A stretch of 13,119 bases of DNA from Acetobacteraceae bacterium (GCA_947446625.1 CANFIE010000066.1:1-13119); one strand, 5' to 3'; counted from the first letter of the stretch, positions 1-7,578 are shown. Translations and numbers: made by a program. The notes: a model not told the origin generated them from the sequence alone.

Positions 1-525
1 AGCCCGGCGCGGTGGAGCGTGCCGGCCGGCGAGAAGATTGGCATTGAGACCGAGATTGCCTTCCGCTTCGGCCAGGATTTGCCCGGCCGCGCCACGCCCT
101 ACTCGCTGGCTGATGTGCTGGACGCCGTGGCCGGGGTCTTCCCGATTGTGGAGATGGTGAGCACGCGCTTCCAGAACCACCAGGCGGTGACGCCGCTGGA
201 AGCCATGGCCGACAACGGCGCGCATGGCGGCTTCATCATGGGCGCCGATGTGCCGGGCTGGCGCGAACTGGACCTGAAGGGCCTGACGATGCGCCAGAGC
301 TGCGGTGGCGCGGTGCAGGTGGAGCAGGTGGGCGGCAATCCCTCGGGCGACCCGCTGGTGCCGCTGCTGTGGCTGGCCAACCACCTGCCCAGCATGGGCC
401 TGCCGCTGCGCGCCGGCCAGGTGGTGACCACGGGCAGTTGCAGCGGGCTGCTGTGGGTGGAGCCGAACCAGCGGGTGATTGGCGAGTTCCTGGGCTTTGG
501 TCAGGTGATTGTGGACTTGGCGTAG
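1..525 (+). CDS. 2-keto-4-pentenoate hydratase-like protein (5' partial)
   Basis: The reading frame is open from base 1 to a TAG at 523-525, so the N-terminus lies outside the window; about 174 residues are visible of a family usually near 260. The visible part resembles the MhpD/fumarylacetoacetate hydrolase superfamily, which hydrates 2-keto-4-pentenoate-type enols in meta-cleavage pathways using a divalent metal. Supporting motifs are I-E-T-E-I-A-F near the left edge (acidic metal ligands), A-D-N-G-A-H-G-G-F-I-M-G in the middle, and the G-Q-V-V-T-T-G-S-C-S-G turn near the C-terminus. A GTG at 19 could be read as a start, but the upstream residues (S-P-A-R-W-S) fit the family and no Shine-Dalgarno sequence precedes it. 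The exact substrate cannot be told. Family assignment is fairly secure; pathway is unknown because upstream neighbours are missing. Confidence 0.82.
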   Translation, partial: SPARWSVPAGEKIGIETEIAFRFGQDLPGRATPYSLADVLDAVAGVFPIVEMVSTRFQNHQAVTPLEAMADNGAHGGFIMGADVPGWRELDLKGLTMRQSCGGAVQVEQVGGNPSGDPLVPLLWLANHLPSMGLPLRAGQVVTTGSCSGLLWVEPNQRVIGEFLGFGQVIVDLA

Positions 526-581
526 CCGCCACGCGGGCCGTGCTGCTGCATGGCCCGCAACCACGCCTAGCCGGAATTGAG

Positions 582-616
582 AAGGCCGGCCCCGCGAAAG
601 CGGGAGCCGGCCTTTT
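582..616 (+). terminator. Rho-independent terminator after the hydratase gene
   Basis: A 9-bp arm (582-590, AAGGCCGGC) pairs with 606-614. Inside it, CCCGC (591-595) pairs with GCGGG (600-604) around a GAAA tetraloop, with one bulged A at 605. A T-run (613-616) follows. This ends plus-strand transcription of the hydratase. Read on the minus strand, the same stem lies about 17 nt beyond the tRNA-Arg 3' end, but its trailing sequence there (CTTCTCAATT) is only weakly U-rich, so bidirectional use is possible but not shown. Confidence 0.9.
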
Positions 617-632
617 CGTCTCATGCAGTAAA

Positions 633-709
633 TGGCGGGCCCGAAGAGATTCGAACTCCTGACCCCTAGATTCGTAGTCTAGTGCTCTATCCAGCTGAGC
701 TACGGGCCC
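633..709 (-). tRNA. tRNA-Arg, anticodon ACG, CCA encoded
   Basis: The minus strand gives a full 77-nt cloverleaf. The acceptor stem GGGCCCG (709-703) pairs with CGGGCCC (643-637), followed by discriminator G (636) and an encoded CCA (635-633). The D-arm begins GCTCAGCTGGATAGAGC. The anticodon stem CTAGA/TCTAG encloses the loop CTACGAA, so the anticodon is ACG (position 34 A, normally deaminated to inosine to read CGU, CGC and CGA). The T-arm contains GTTCGAATC. It lies 68 bp downstream of leuB on the same strand, with no canonical terminator between them, so it could be transcribed by read-through or from its own promoter. Confidence 0.97.
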
Positions 710-735
710 GCACCCCACCTTGCGGCGGGAAGGGG

Positions 736-764
736 GATTTAGCGAAGGCAACGCCGACGCGCAA
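736..764 (-). promoter_or_regulatory. Candidate promoter for tRNA-Arg
   Basis: On the minus strand TTGCGC (764-759) is followed after 17 nt by TAAATC (741-736), which would start transcription roughly 20 nt upstream of the mature tRNA 5' end at 709. Each hexamer matches the sigma-70 consensus at only 3 of 6 positions, so this is a position-based guess. The arms AATCCCC (763-769) and GGGGATT (733-739) are also complementary and could form a hairpin in leuB read-through RNA, but no U-run follows. Confidence 0.3.
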
Positions 765-777
765 TCCCCAAAAACGC

Positions 778-1893
778 CTAGGCCGCGAGTTTATCCAATT
801 CGCGGATAACAGCTTCACCCATCACGCTGGTGCCAACGCGGGCCATGCCGGTCTGCATGATGTCAGCCGTGCGCAGGCCGCCCGCGAGCACCTTCTCCAC
901 CGCCGTCTCCAGCAGCTTCGCGTCGTCCTCAAGCCCGAAGGACCAGCGCAGCAGCATGGCGAAGGAAAGGATCTGCGCGCAGGGATTGGCGATGCCCTTG
1001 CCGGCGATATCCGGCGCGCTGCCGTGGATCGGCTCGTACAGCGCGTGGCGCTTGCCGGTGACGGCATCAATGGCGCCGAGGGTAGCGGAGGGCAGCATGC
1101 CGATGGAGCCGGTCAGCGCCGCCGCCAGGTCGCTCAGCACGTCACCAAACAGGTTGCTGCCGAGGATGACGTCGAACTGCTTGGGCTTGATGCAGAGCTG
1201 CATGGCGCAATTGTCGGCGTACATGTGCTCCAGCTCAACGTCGGGGTATTCGGCCTTGCCCACGGCGCCCACCACGGCGCGCCACAAGCGGCCGGACTGC
1301 ATGACGTTGGCCTTCTCGACGCTGGTGACCTTGTTGCGGCGCTTGCGGGCGAGATCGAACGCCACGCGGGCGACGCGGATGATTTCATCCTCGTGGTACA
1401 CATCAGTGTCGAAGCCGCGGCGCTTGCCGTTGGCCAGCACTTCAATGCCGCGCGGTTCACCGAAGTAGATGCCGCCGGTGGATTCGCGCACCACCATGAT
1501 GTCCACGCCGCGCACGATATCGGCCTTCAGCGAGGAAGCGTCCACCAAGGGGTCCAGCACCAGGGCGGGGCGGAGATTGGCGAACAGGCCGAGATCCTTG
1601 CGCAGCCGCAGGATGCCGAGTTCCGGGCGCTGCTCGAACGGCAGGCTGTCCCACTTCGGGCCGCCGACGCTGCCGAACAGCACGGCATCCGCTGCCTTCG
1701 CCTTGGCCACGGTGGCATCCGGGCAGGGGTTGCCCTCGGCCTCAATCGCCGAGCCGCCAACCAGGCCTTCCTCGATGTCGAAGCCGACGGCACGCCGACG
1801 GTCCATCCAGTCCACCACGCGACGCACTTCGCGCATCACTTCGGGGCCGATGCCGTCACCCGGCAGCACCAGCAGCTTCTTGTTCGAGGCCAT
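778..1893 (-). CDS. leuB: 3-isopropylmalate dehydrogenase
   Basis: LeuB oxidises and decarboxylates 3-isopropylmalate with NAD+ to 2-oxoisocaproate, the third step of leucine biosynthesis, in the cytoplasm. The 371-residue product has the family's normal length. It shows the N-terminal G-D-G-I-G-P-E-V (12-19), substrate arginines in L-R-L-R (R96, R98), N-L-R-P (R108) and R136 of R-E-S-T-G-G, Y143, K194 in V-E-K-A-N-V, Y-A-D (D227), metal-binding aspartates D251 and D255 in N-L-F-G-D-V-L-S-D, and the NAD-specificity loop H290-G-S-A-P-D-I-A-G-K-G. The ATG at 1893 is preceded by GGAAA at suitable spacing. It sits 11 nt behind leuD as the last protein gene of the operon. All catalytic residues I looked for are present, so it should be functional. 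Confidence 0.97.
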   Translation of the reverse strand: MASNKKLLVLPGDGIGPEVMREVRRVVDWMDRRRAVGFDIEEGLVGGSAIEAEGNPCPDATVAKAKAADAVLFGSVGGPKWDSLPFEQRPELGILRLRKDLGLFANLRPALVLDPLVDASSLKADIVRGVDIMVVRESTGGIYFGEPRGIEVLANGKRRGFDTDVYHEDEIIRVARVAFDLARKRRNKVTSVEKANVMQSGRLWRAVVGAVGKAEYPDVELEHMYADNCAMQLCIKPKQFDVILGSNLFGDVLSDLAAALTGSIGMLPSATLGAIDAVTGKRHALYEPIHGSAPDIAGKGIANPCAQILSFAMLLRWSFGLEDDAKLLETAVEKVLAGGLRTADIMQTGMARVGTSVMGEAVIRELDKLAA

Positions 1894-1904
1894 GGGCGGT
1901 TTCC

Positions 1905-2516
1905 TTATCGGTTCAGCCAGGGCTGCGCGGCGCGCTGCTTGGCTTCGTAGCTGTCAATGGCGGTGACGTGCTGCATGGTCTGGCCGATATCATCCAGGCC
2001 ATTCAGCATCAGGTGGCGACGCAGCGGGTCGATCTTGAACGGGATTTCCTCGCCGTTCGGGCGCACCACCACTTCGCGCTCCAGATCAATGGTGATCTTG
2101 GCGTTGCCGCCCATGCGGCTGTCTTCCATCAACTGCTCGCACACCGCGCGCGGCAGCTTCACCGGCAGCACGCCGTTCTTGAAGCTGTTGTTGTGGAAAA
2201 TGTCGGCGAAGTCCGGCGCGATGACACAGCGGATGCCGAAATCCAGCAGCGCCCAGGGCGCGTGTTCGCGGCTGGAACCGCAGCCGAAGTTTTCGAAGGC
2301 GATCAGCACCTCGGCCTTGCGATACGGCTCCTGGTTCAGCACGAAGTCCGGATTCTCGGTGCCGTCGGGCATGTAGCGGTAATTGGCAAACAGGTTCTTG
2401 CCGAAGCCGCTGCGCTCGATGCTCTTCAGGAAGCGAGCCGGGATGATCTTGTCGGTGTCGATATTCGCCTGCGGCATGGGCGCGGCGATACCGGTGAGGA
2501 CGGTAAAGGCCTGCAT
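1905..2516 (-). CDS. leuD: 3-isopropylmalate dehydratase small subunit
   Basis: LeuD pairs with LeuC to isomerise 2-isopropylmalate to 3-isopropylmalate (second step of leucine biosynthesis). The 203-residue length is normal for bacterial LeuD. The N-terminus M-Q-A-F-T-V-L-T-G-I-A-A-P matches the family, followed by N-I-D-T-D-K-I-I-P-A-R-F-L and the swivelling-domain signature F-G-C-G-S-S-R-E-H-A-P-W-A-L, whose S-S-R contacts substrate in aconitase-type enzymes. Its ATG shares the final A of the leuC stop (TAATG, 1-nt overlap), so translation is probably coupled to leuC. This suits a 1:1 heterodimer. leuB follows after 11 nt. Confidence 0.97.
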   Translation of the reverse strand: MQAFTVLTGIAAPMPQANIDTDKIIPARFLKSIERSGFGKNLFANYRYMPDGTENPDFVLNQEPYRKAEVLIAFENFGCGSSREHAPWALLDFGIRCVIAPDFADIFHNNSFKNGVLPVKLPRAVCEQLMEDSRMGGNAKITIDLEREVVVRPNGEEIPFKIDPLRRHLMLNGLDDIGQTMQHVTAIDSYEAKQRAAQPWLNR

Positions 2517-3946
2517 TACACGTGTTCCTTCGGCATGAACTCACGCACATCGGCCAGATGGCCGGCAATGGCGGCGGCGGCGGCCATGCCGGGGCTGACC
2601 AGGTGGGTACGGCCACCGGGGCCCTGGCGGCCTTCGAAGTTGCGGTTGCTGGTGCTGGCGCAGCGCTGGCCGGGGGTCAGCTTGTCGGGGTTCATGCCCA
2701 GGCACATCGAGCAGGACGGCTCGCGCCATTCAAACCCGGCGGCGCGCAGAATCTCATGCAGGCCCTCGGCCTCGGCCTGCTTCTTCACCAGGCCGGAGCC
2801 GGGCACCACCAAAGCGCGCACGCCCGGGGCCACCTGGCGGCCTTGGGCGATGGCGGCGGCGGCGCGCATGTCCTCGATACGGCTGTTGGTGCAGCTGCCG
2901 ATGAAGACCACATCCACCTTCAGGTCGGTCAGCTTCTGGCCAGCTTCAAGGCCCATATAGTCCAGCATGCGCTGCACCTGGGCCTGGCGCGTCTCGTTCG
3001 GCGCGTCGGCCGGGTTGGGAACGCTGCCGGTGATTGGCAGCACGTCCTCAGGCGACGTGCCCCAGGTGACCTGCGGGATGATGTCCTCGGCGCGCAGGCG
3101 CACTTCCTTGTCGAAATGCGCGCCTTCGTCGGAGGGCAGCGTCTTCCAATAGGCAATGGCGGCTTCCAGCGCGGCGCCCTTCGGGCCGTCCGGCGTATTC
3201 GCCACGTACTCGAAGGTTTTCTCATCCGGCGCCACCATGCCGGCGCGGGCGCCAGCCTCGATGGACATGTTGCACAGCGTCATGCGGCCGGCCATGTCCA
3301 GCGCGCGAATGGCGTCGCCGGCGTATTCAATCACGTGGCCGGTGCCGCCGGCGGTGCCGATATGGCCGATGACCGCCAGGGTGATGTCCTTCGCCGTCAC
3401 GCCGGCGGGCAGCGTGCCTTCCACCCAGACGCGCATGTTCTTCGCCGGCTTCTGCAGCAGCGTCTGCGTGGCGAGCACGTGCTCAACCTCAGACGTGCCG
3501 ATGCCGAAGGCCAGCGCGCCCATGGCGCCATGCGTGGAGGTGTGGCTATCGCCGCACACAATGGTCATGCCCGGCAGCGAACGGCCGAGTTCCGGCCCGA
3601 TGACGTGCACGATGCCCTGCCGCTCGGAGAGCAGCGGAATATAGGGCACGCCGAATTCAACGACGTTCTTCTCCAGGGTTTCCACCTGGAGGCGGCTCTC
3701 GGGGTCCACGATGCCGGTGTAGCGCGAGGCATCGGTGGCGATGTTGTGGTCCACCACCGCGATGGTGAGATCAGGCCGGCGCACACCGCGCCCGGCCGCC
3801 CGCAGGCCGGCATAGGCCTGCGGGGTGGTGACTTCATGCGTCAGGTGAAGGTCGATGTAGAGCAGCGCGGTGCCGTCCGGCAGCGTCTCGACGACGTGTG
3901 CGTTCCAGATCTTGTCAAACAGCGTCCGCGGCTTTTGCCCTGACAT
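2516..3946 (-). CDS. leuC: 3-isopropylmalate dehydratase large subunit
   Basis: LeuC carries the [4Fe-4S] cluster of isopropylmalate isomerase. I place the start at the ATG at 3946 (M-S-G-Q-K-P-R-T-L-F-D-K-I-W), giving 476 residues, because GGAAGGAAAA lies just upstream; a longer frame reaching 4021 adds 25 non-homologous residues. Cluster ligands are visible as C352 (I-G-S-C-T-N-S-R) and C412/C415 (P-S-C-S-M-C-L-G-M-N-P). The H-L-T-H-E-V-T-T-P-Q-A and G-D-S-H-T-S-T-H-G-A-M-G-A-L motifs are intact. The gene begins 40 nt after rplS, with no hairpin between them, so it probably belongs to the ribosomal/SRP transcription unit. No leucine-rich leader peptide or attenuator is evident in that gap. 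Confidence 0.97.
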   Translation of the reverse strand: MSGQKPRTLFDKIWNAHVVETLPDGTALLYIDLHLTHEVTTPQAYAGLRAAGRGVRRPDLTIAVVDHNIATDASRYTGIVDPESRLQVETLEKNVVEFGVPYIPLLSERQGIVHVIGPELGRSLPGMTIVCGDSHTSTHGAMGALAFGIGTSEVEHVLATQTLLQKPAKNMRVWVEGTLPAGVTAKDITLAVIGHIGTAGGTGHVIEYAGDAIRALDMAGRMTLCNMSIEAGARAGMVAPDEKTFEYVANTPDGPKGAALEAAIAYWKTLPSDEGAHFDKEVRLRAEDIIPQVTWGTSPEDVLPITGSVPNPADAPNETRQAQVQRMLDYMGLEAGQKLTDLKVDVVFIGSCTNSRIEDMRAAAAIAQGRQVAPGVRALVVPGSGLVKKQAEAEGLHEILRAAGFEWREPSCSMCLGMNPDKLTPGQRCASTSNRNFEGRQGPGGRTHLVSPGMAAAAAIAGHLADVREFMPKEHV

Positions 3947-3986
3947 CGATTTTCCTTCCCTCAACTCACGCAATAGGCTTTGGCAA

Positions 3987-4382
3987 TCAGGCTTCGGCGG
4001 TCTTCGCGGCCGGCTTCTCAACCGGGCGGGCCTTTTCCTGAATGCGGGCGGCCTTACCGGTCAGGCCACGCAGGTAGTACAGCTTCGCACGGCGCACCTT
4101 GCCGCGGCGCACCACGATGATTTCGGCGACGCTCGGGCTGTACAGCGGGAAAACGCGTTCCACGCCCTCGCCGTAGCTCAGCTTGCGGACGGTGAAGTTG
4201 CTGTTCACGCCGCGGTTGCTGCGGGCGATCACCAGGCCTTCATAGGCCTGCACGCGGGTGCGCTCACCTTCAACCACCTTCACCATCACGCGCAGCGTAT
4301 CGCCCGGGGCGAAATCGGGCACGGCGCGGGCGGCAACCAGGCGGGTCCGCTGTTCCTCATTGAACTGCTGCAACAGGTTCAT
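3987..4382 (-). CDS. rplS: 50S ribosomal protein L19
   Basis: L19 sits at the 30S-50S interface and contributes to an intersubunit bridge. The 131-residue product matches L19 throughout: P-D-F-A-P-G-D-T-L-R-V, V-K-V-V-E-G-E-R-T-R-V-Q-A-Y-E-G-L-V-I-A-R, R-K-L-S-Y-G-E-G-V-E-R-V-F-P-L-Y-S-P and the basic R-R-G-K-V-R-R-A-K-L-Y-Y-L-R. A short Lys/Ala-rich tail (about the last 20 residues) extends beyond the E. coli length, as is common in alphaproteobacteria. Its ATG is preceded by AGAGGA. It follows trmD by 25 nt, the same order as the E. coli rpsP-rimM-trmD-rplS operon. Confidence 0.97.
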   Translation of the reverse strand: MNLLQQFNEEQRTRLVAARAVPDFAPGDTLRVMVKVVEGERTRVQAYEGLVIARSNRGVNSNFTVRKLSYGEGVERVFPLYSPSVAEIIVVRRGKVRRAKLYYLRGLTGKAARIQEKARPVEKPAAKTAEA

Positions 4383-4407
4383 CGCTAAGTCCTCTCTCTA
4401 GATCGGT

Positions 4408-5142
4408 TTAAGCGGCGGCCGGTGGGCGGGCAAGCGCGCCACGGGAAGCCGTGTATTGGTTGAACAAATCAGGCCGGCGTTCGCGGGTAATGCGTTCGGC
4501 TTCCGCGTGGCGCCATTTCACAATCTCGGCGTGGTGGCCCGAGAGGAGCACGGGCGGAACCGCCCTGCCCTGCCATTCCACCGGCCGCGTGTAGTGCGGG
4601 TATTCCAGCAGGCCGGCGCTGAAGCTTTCCTCGTCGGCGGATTCAGCGGCGCCCATGACGCCGGGCAGCAGCCGGATGCAGGCATCCAGCAGCACCAGCG
4701 CGGCGGGTTCGCCACCAGACAGCACGAAGTCTCCAACCGAGACTTCCCGCATGCCACGGGCTTCCACCACGCGCTGGTCCACCCCCTCATACCGGCCGCA
4801 GAGCAGCACCACGCCAGGGCCGGTGGCGAATTCGCGCACCATGGCCTGGTTGAGCGGCGCCCCACGGGGCGTGAGATAGACCAGCGGCCGGGCGGCAATG
4901 GCCGCGCCTTCACAGGCGGCGTCCACCACGTCGGGCTTCAGCACCATGCCGGCACCACCACCGCAGGGCGTGTCATCCACGCTGCGGTGCTTGTCGTGCG
5001 CGAAATCCCGCAATTGCAGCGCATCCAGCGCCCAGATGCCGTCCTTCAGCGCCCGCCCGGCCAGGGATTGGCCAAGCGGGCCCGGGAACATCTCCGGGAA
5101 CAGGGTGATGATGGTGGCGTGCCACGGCGCGGGGGCGGTCAT
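4408..5142 (-). CDS. trmD: tRNA (guanine-N1)-methyltransferase
   Basis: TrmD is the SPOUT enzyme that methylates G37 of tRNAs using S-adenosylmethionine, preventing +1 frameshifting; it acts as a dimer. The 244 residues contain the N-terminal I-I-T-L-F-P-E-M-F, V-D-D-T-P-C-G-G-G-A-G-M-V (55-67), and the knotted SAM-binding loops Y-L-T-P-R-G (89-94), C-G-R-Y-E-G-V-D-Q-R (115-124) and S-V-G-D-F-V-L-S-G-G-E (135-145). The C-terminal domain has G-L-L-E-Y-P-H-Y-T-R-P and P-P-V-L-L-S-G-H-H. In the E. coli/Haemophilus enzymes the catalytic base is the Asp of a D-S-F motif; here it reads E-E-S-F (E172), a conservative change. The ATG overlaps the rimM stop by 4 nt (ATGA), with GAGGAGG upstream. Confidence 0.96.
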   Translation of the reverse strand: MTAPAPWHATIITLFPEMFPGPLGQSLAGRALKDGIWALDALQLRDFAHDKHRSVDDTPCGGGAGMVLKPDVVDAACEGAAIAARPLVYLTPRGAPLNQAMVREFATGPGVVLLCGRYEGVDQRVVEARGMREVSVGDFVLSGGEPAALVLLDACIRLLPGVMGAAESADEESFSAGLLEYPHYTRPVEWQGRAVPPVLLSGHHAEIVKWRHAEAERITRERRPDLFNQYTASRGALARPPAAA

Positions 5143-5651
5143 TCGGCGTCCGCCTCCTCACCGGCCAGCAATTCAGCCGGCGGCAACACGCGAACATAAC
5201 CGCCGGCGACATCCACCACCGGAACCACCGCCTTGGTGAAGGGCAACAGCACTTCCCCCTGCGAGGTTTCCAGCACCAGGATGGCGCCGCCGCCATGGTC
5301 CTCCACCGCTGCCACCACACCCAGCGGCTGGTCGGCGGCATCGCGTGCCGCCAGCCCCACCAGGTCCGCCAGGTAGAATTCCTCCTCGTCGGGCGGCGGC
5401 AGGGCCGCGCGTTCAACGTAGAGCTTCAACCCGGTCAGGCGCTGCGCGGCATCGCGGTCAGCCACGCCTTCCACCTTCGCCAGCCCTTCGGCCAGCACGG
5501 TGATGGCATAGCGCTCGGTGCCGGCCTCGTTGGTCAGCGGGCCGTAGGCAGCAATCGCGAGTGGGTCGGCGGTGAAGCTGCGCAGCTTCACCAGGCCGCG
5601 CACTCCGTGCGGCCTGCCGATCTCTCCCACCAGGATGCGCTTTTCGGCCAT
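5139..5651 (-). CDS. rimM: 16S rRNA processing / 30S maturation factor RimM
   Basis: RimM binds S19 and assists late maturation of the 30S head. The 170-residue product has the N-terminal RimM domain (G-E-I-G-R-P-H-G-V-R-G-L-V-K-L-R-S-F-T) and a C-terminal PRC-barrel (E-E-F-Y-L-A-D-L-V-G-L through L-L-P-F-T-K-A-V-V-P-V-V-D). The ATG at 5651 lies 9 nt after the rpsP stop. The intervening bases (GCACCCAGC) carry no clear Shine-Dalgarno sequence, so initiation probably relies on ribosomes finishing rpsP. Downstream it overlaps trmD by 4 nt. Rim/Trm/ribosomal-protein order is the classical one. Confidence 0.96.
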   Translation of the reverse strand: MAEKRILVGEIGRPHGVRGLVKLRSFTADPLAIAAYGPLTNEAGTERYAITVLAEGLAKVEGVADRDAAQRLTGLKLYVERAALPPPDEEEFYLADLVGLAARDAADQPLGVVAAVEDHGGGAILVLETSQGEVLLPFTKAVVPVVDVAGGYVRVLPPAELLAGEEADAE

Positions 5652-5660
5652 GCTGGGTGC

Positions 5661-5996
5661 TTAGCCGGCGGCGGCCGCGGCGGCGCGTTCCTGCGCCTTC
5701 TTCTTCGGCAGCGACTGCTTGGGCTGCTCCGGGAACACCGGCATCGGCGCAACGCCGGCCTTGCCCAGGAACTTCGCCACGCGGTCGGTGGCCAGGGCGC
5801 CCTGGCTCAGCCAATGCTTGATGCGCTCATCCTGCAGGCGCACGCGGTCGGCGTGGTCGCTCGGCAGCATCGGGTTGTAGCTGCCCAGCTTCTCGATGAA
5901 GCGGCCGTCACGCGGGCTGCGGCTGTCGGCCACCACGATGTGGTAGTAGGGGCGCTTCTTGGCGCCGGCGCGGGCGAGGCGAATCTTGAGACCCAT
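5661..5996 (-). CDS. rpsP: 30S ribosomal protein S16
   Basis: S16 is a primary-binding protein needed for 30S assembly. The product of 111 residues begins M-G-L-K-I-R-L-A-R-A-G-A-K-K-R-P-Y-Y-H-I-V-V-A-D-S-R-S-P-R-D-G-R-F-I-E-K-L-G-S-Y-N-P in segments diagnostic of bS16. It is longer than the 82-residue E. coli protein because of a C-terminal Pro/Lys/Ala tail ending in a run of alanines, as seen in other alphaproteobacteria. The ATG at 5996 lies 30 nt after ffh, with GGAG about 12 nt upstream. Confidence 0.97.
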   Translation of the reverse strand: MGLKIRLARAGAKKRPYYHIVVADSRSPRDGRFIEKLGSYNPMLPSDHADRVRLQDERIKHWLSQGALATDRVAKFLGKAGVAPMPVFPEQPKQSLPKKKAQERAAAAAAG

Positions 5997-6026
5997 GAGG
6001 TGTATCTGCTCCGTACGTCTAGCTGT

Positions 6027-7415
6027 TCAAAATGGCCTGCGGCCGGGGCCTGAGCCGGGGAGCAAGGAAGCCAGCCCCCCACGCATCAGGCCCTTTTGGC
6101 CGAGTTTACTCATCCGCTTCATCATCGCGGACATGTCGTCGAAGTTCTTCAGCAGCTTGTTGACTTCCTGCACCGTGGTGCCGGAGCCGGCGGCGATCCG
6201 CTTCTTTCTGCTGGCCTTCAAAATCTCAGGTGTCTTGCGCTCCTTCGGCGTCATCGAGGAGATGATGGCGGCCTGGCGCTTCAGCATGGACTGGTCGAGG
6301 TTGGCGCCCTCCAGTTGCTTCTTCACCTGGCCCATGCCCGGCAGCATGCCGAGGATGCCCTGCAACGAGCCCATCTTGCCGATCTGCTTCAGCTGCTGCG
6401 CGTAGTCGGCCAGGTCGAACTGGCCTTTCTGCATTTTCGCCGCAAGCTTCTCGGCCTCGTCCTGGTCGATCGTCTCGGCGGCGCGTTCCACCAGGCTGAC
6501 GATATCGCCCATGCCGAGGATGCGGCCGGCGATACGGTCGGGGTGGAAATCCTCCAGCGCGTCCAGCTTTTCGCCGGCGCCGAGCAGCTTGATGGGCGCG
6601 CCGGTGACAGCGCGCATCGACAGCGCGGCACCACCACGGGCGTCGCCGTCAATACGCGTCATGACGATGCCGGTGACGCCGACCTTTTCCTGGAAGGCGC
6701 TGGCGGTCTGCACCGCGTCCTGCCCGGTCATGGCATCCACAACCAGCAGGGTTTCGTGCGGGTTGGTCGCGGCCTTAACTTCGGCCACTTCCGCCATCAG
6801 CGCTTCGTCGATGGCGAGGCGGCCGGCGGTGTCGAGCAGCACCACGTCGAACAGCTCACGCCGCGCCAGATCCATGGCGCGGGCGGCGATTTCCAGCGGG
6901 GACTGGCCAGCGATGATGGGCAGGCTGGTGACGCCGGCCTGTTTTGCCAGGGTTTCCAGCTGCAACTGCGCGGCCGGACGATGCACGTCCAGGCTGGCCA
7001 GCAGCACCTTTTTCTTGTCGCGGCTGCGCAGGCGGAGGGCGATTTTGCCGCTGGTGGTGGTTTTGCCGCTGCCCTGCAGACCGACCATCAGAATGGCAAC
7101 CGGGGCCGCCGCTTCCAGGCTGATGCCGCGCTTGCCGTCATCGGCCGCACCGCCGCCCAGGGCTTCCACCAGCTGGTCATGCACCAGCTTCACCACCTGC
7201 TGCGCCGGCTGGACGCTGCGGATGATGGCCTGGCCCACCGCGGCGTCGCGCACCTTGGCCACCAGGTCGCGCACCACGGGCAGGGCGACATCGGCTTCCA
7301 GCAGCGCCACGCGCACTTCGCGCAGCGCCTCGGCCACATCGGCATCGGTCAGCGCGCCACGGCGGCGCAGCTTGTCGAATACTCCGGTGAGCTTGCCTGA
7401 CAGCGCCTCGAACAT
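6027..7415 (-). CDS. ffh: Signal recognition particle protein Ffh (SRP54)
   Basis: Ffh is the GTPase of the signal recognition particle, which binds SRP RNA and nascent signal sequences and docks with FtsY. I start it at the ATG at 7415 (M-F-E-A-L-S-G-K-L), giving 462 residues, close to the usual length; the open frame running to 7607 adds 64 residues unlike SRP54 and crosses a terminator-like hairpin. Visible motifs are the P-loop G-L-Q-G-S-G-K-T (112-119), D-T-A-G-R-L, and T-R-I-D-G-D-A-R-G-G-A-A-L-S (the guanine-specificity T-K-x-D appears as T-R-I-D). The C-terminal Met-rich M domain contains L-G-M-L-P-G-M-G and M-T-P-K-E-R, ending in a Gly/Arg tail. AAGGAC lies about 12 nt upstream of the ATG. 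It heads the rpsP-rimM-trmD-rplS-leuCDB block. Confidence 0.96.
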   Translation of the reverse strand: MFEALSGKLTGVFDKLRRRGALTDADVAEALREVRVALLEADVALPVVRDLVAKVRDAAVGQAIIRSVQPAQQVVKLVHDQLVEALGGGAADDGKRGISLEAAAPVAILMVGLQGSGKTTTSGKIALRLRSRDKKKVLLASLDVHRPAAQLQLETLAKQAGVTSLPIIAGQSPLEIAARAMDLARRELFDVVLLDTAGRLAIDEALMAEVAEVKAATNPHETLLVVDAMTGQDAVQTASAFQEKVGVTGIVMTRIDGDARGGAALSMRAVTGAPIKLLGAGEKLDALEDFHPDRIAGRILGMGDIVSLVERAAETIDQDEAEKLAAKMQKGQFDLADYAQQLKQIGKMGSLQGILGMLPGMGQVKKQLEGANLDQSMLKRQAAIISSMTPKERKTPEILKASRKKRIAAGSGTTVQEVNKLLKNFDDMSAMMKRMSKLGQKGLMRGGLASLLPGSGPGRRPF

Positions 7416-7480
7416 GGGCGGTGGGTCGTCCTTCAGCCTGGTTGGGGCGGGCTTGGCCTGCCCCGGGTTGTGGCCACCCC

Positions 7481-7521
7481 AAAACAGAACGAGCCGCTGC
7501 GCGAGTCTTCGCGGAGCGGCT
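7481..7521 (-). terminator. Intrinsic-terminator-like hairpin between ssrS and ffh
   Basis: On the minus strand, AGCCGCT (7521-7515) pairs perfectly with AGCGGCT (7498-7492). Inside, CGCG (7513-7510) pairs with CGCG (7503-7500) around loop AAGACT, with one C-C mismatch. The stem is followed by GTTCTGTTTT (7490-7481), a U-rich tract. It lies 65 nt before the ffh ATG and about 110 nt beyond the 6S RNA. It may end zapA-ssrS transcription, or act as an attenuator if ffh transcription starts upstream of it. The fold is clear; the role is inferred. Confidence 0.68.
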
Positions 7522-7578
7522 GAGCCAACCCGACCAGCGGGATGACCTTCTGATTCGGGATGGGCCCGAGAGAGGGGT

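Noticed and set aside
733..769. Hairpin GGGGATT/AATCCCC between leuB and tRNA-Arg as the leu operon terminator
   Set aside because: On the leu strand the T-run precedes the stem rather than following it, so it is not an intrinsic terminator.
682..1950. Long plus-strand open frame (422 codons) antisense to leuB
   Set aside because: It mirrors leuB codon structure in a GC-rich genome, is rich in His/Ala/Gly without recognisable domains, and also runs through the tRNA-leuB gap. leuB itself has every catalytic motif.
2522..3943. Plus-strand open frame (473 codons) antisense to leuC
   Set aside because: High-GC shadow with low-complexity His/Ala/Gly composition; leuC is unambiguous on the other strand.
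3947..3986. Leucine attenuator or leader peptide ahead of leuC
   Set aside because: The gap is only 40 nt, has no Leu-codon run and no terminator stem.
6096..7400. Plus-strand open frame (434 codons) antisense to ffh
   Set aside because: Same kind of shadow: no family resemblance, and it ends within ffh boundaries.
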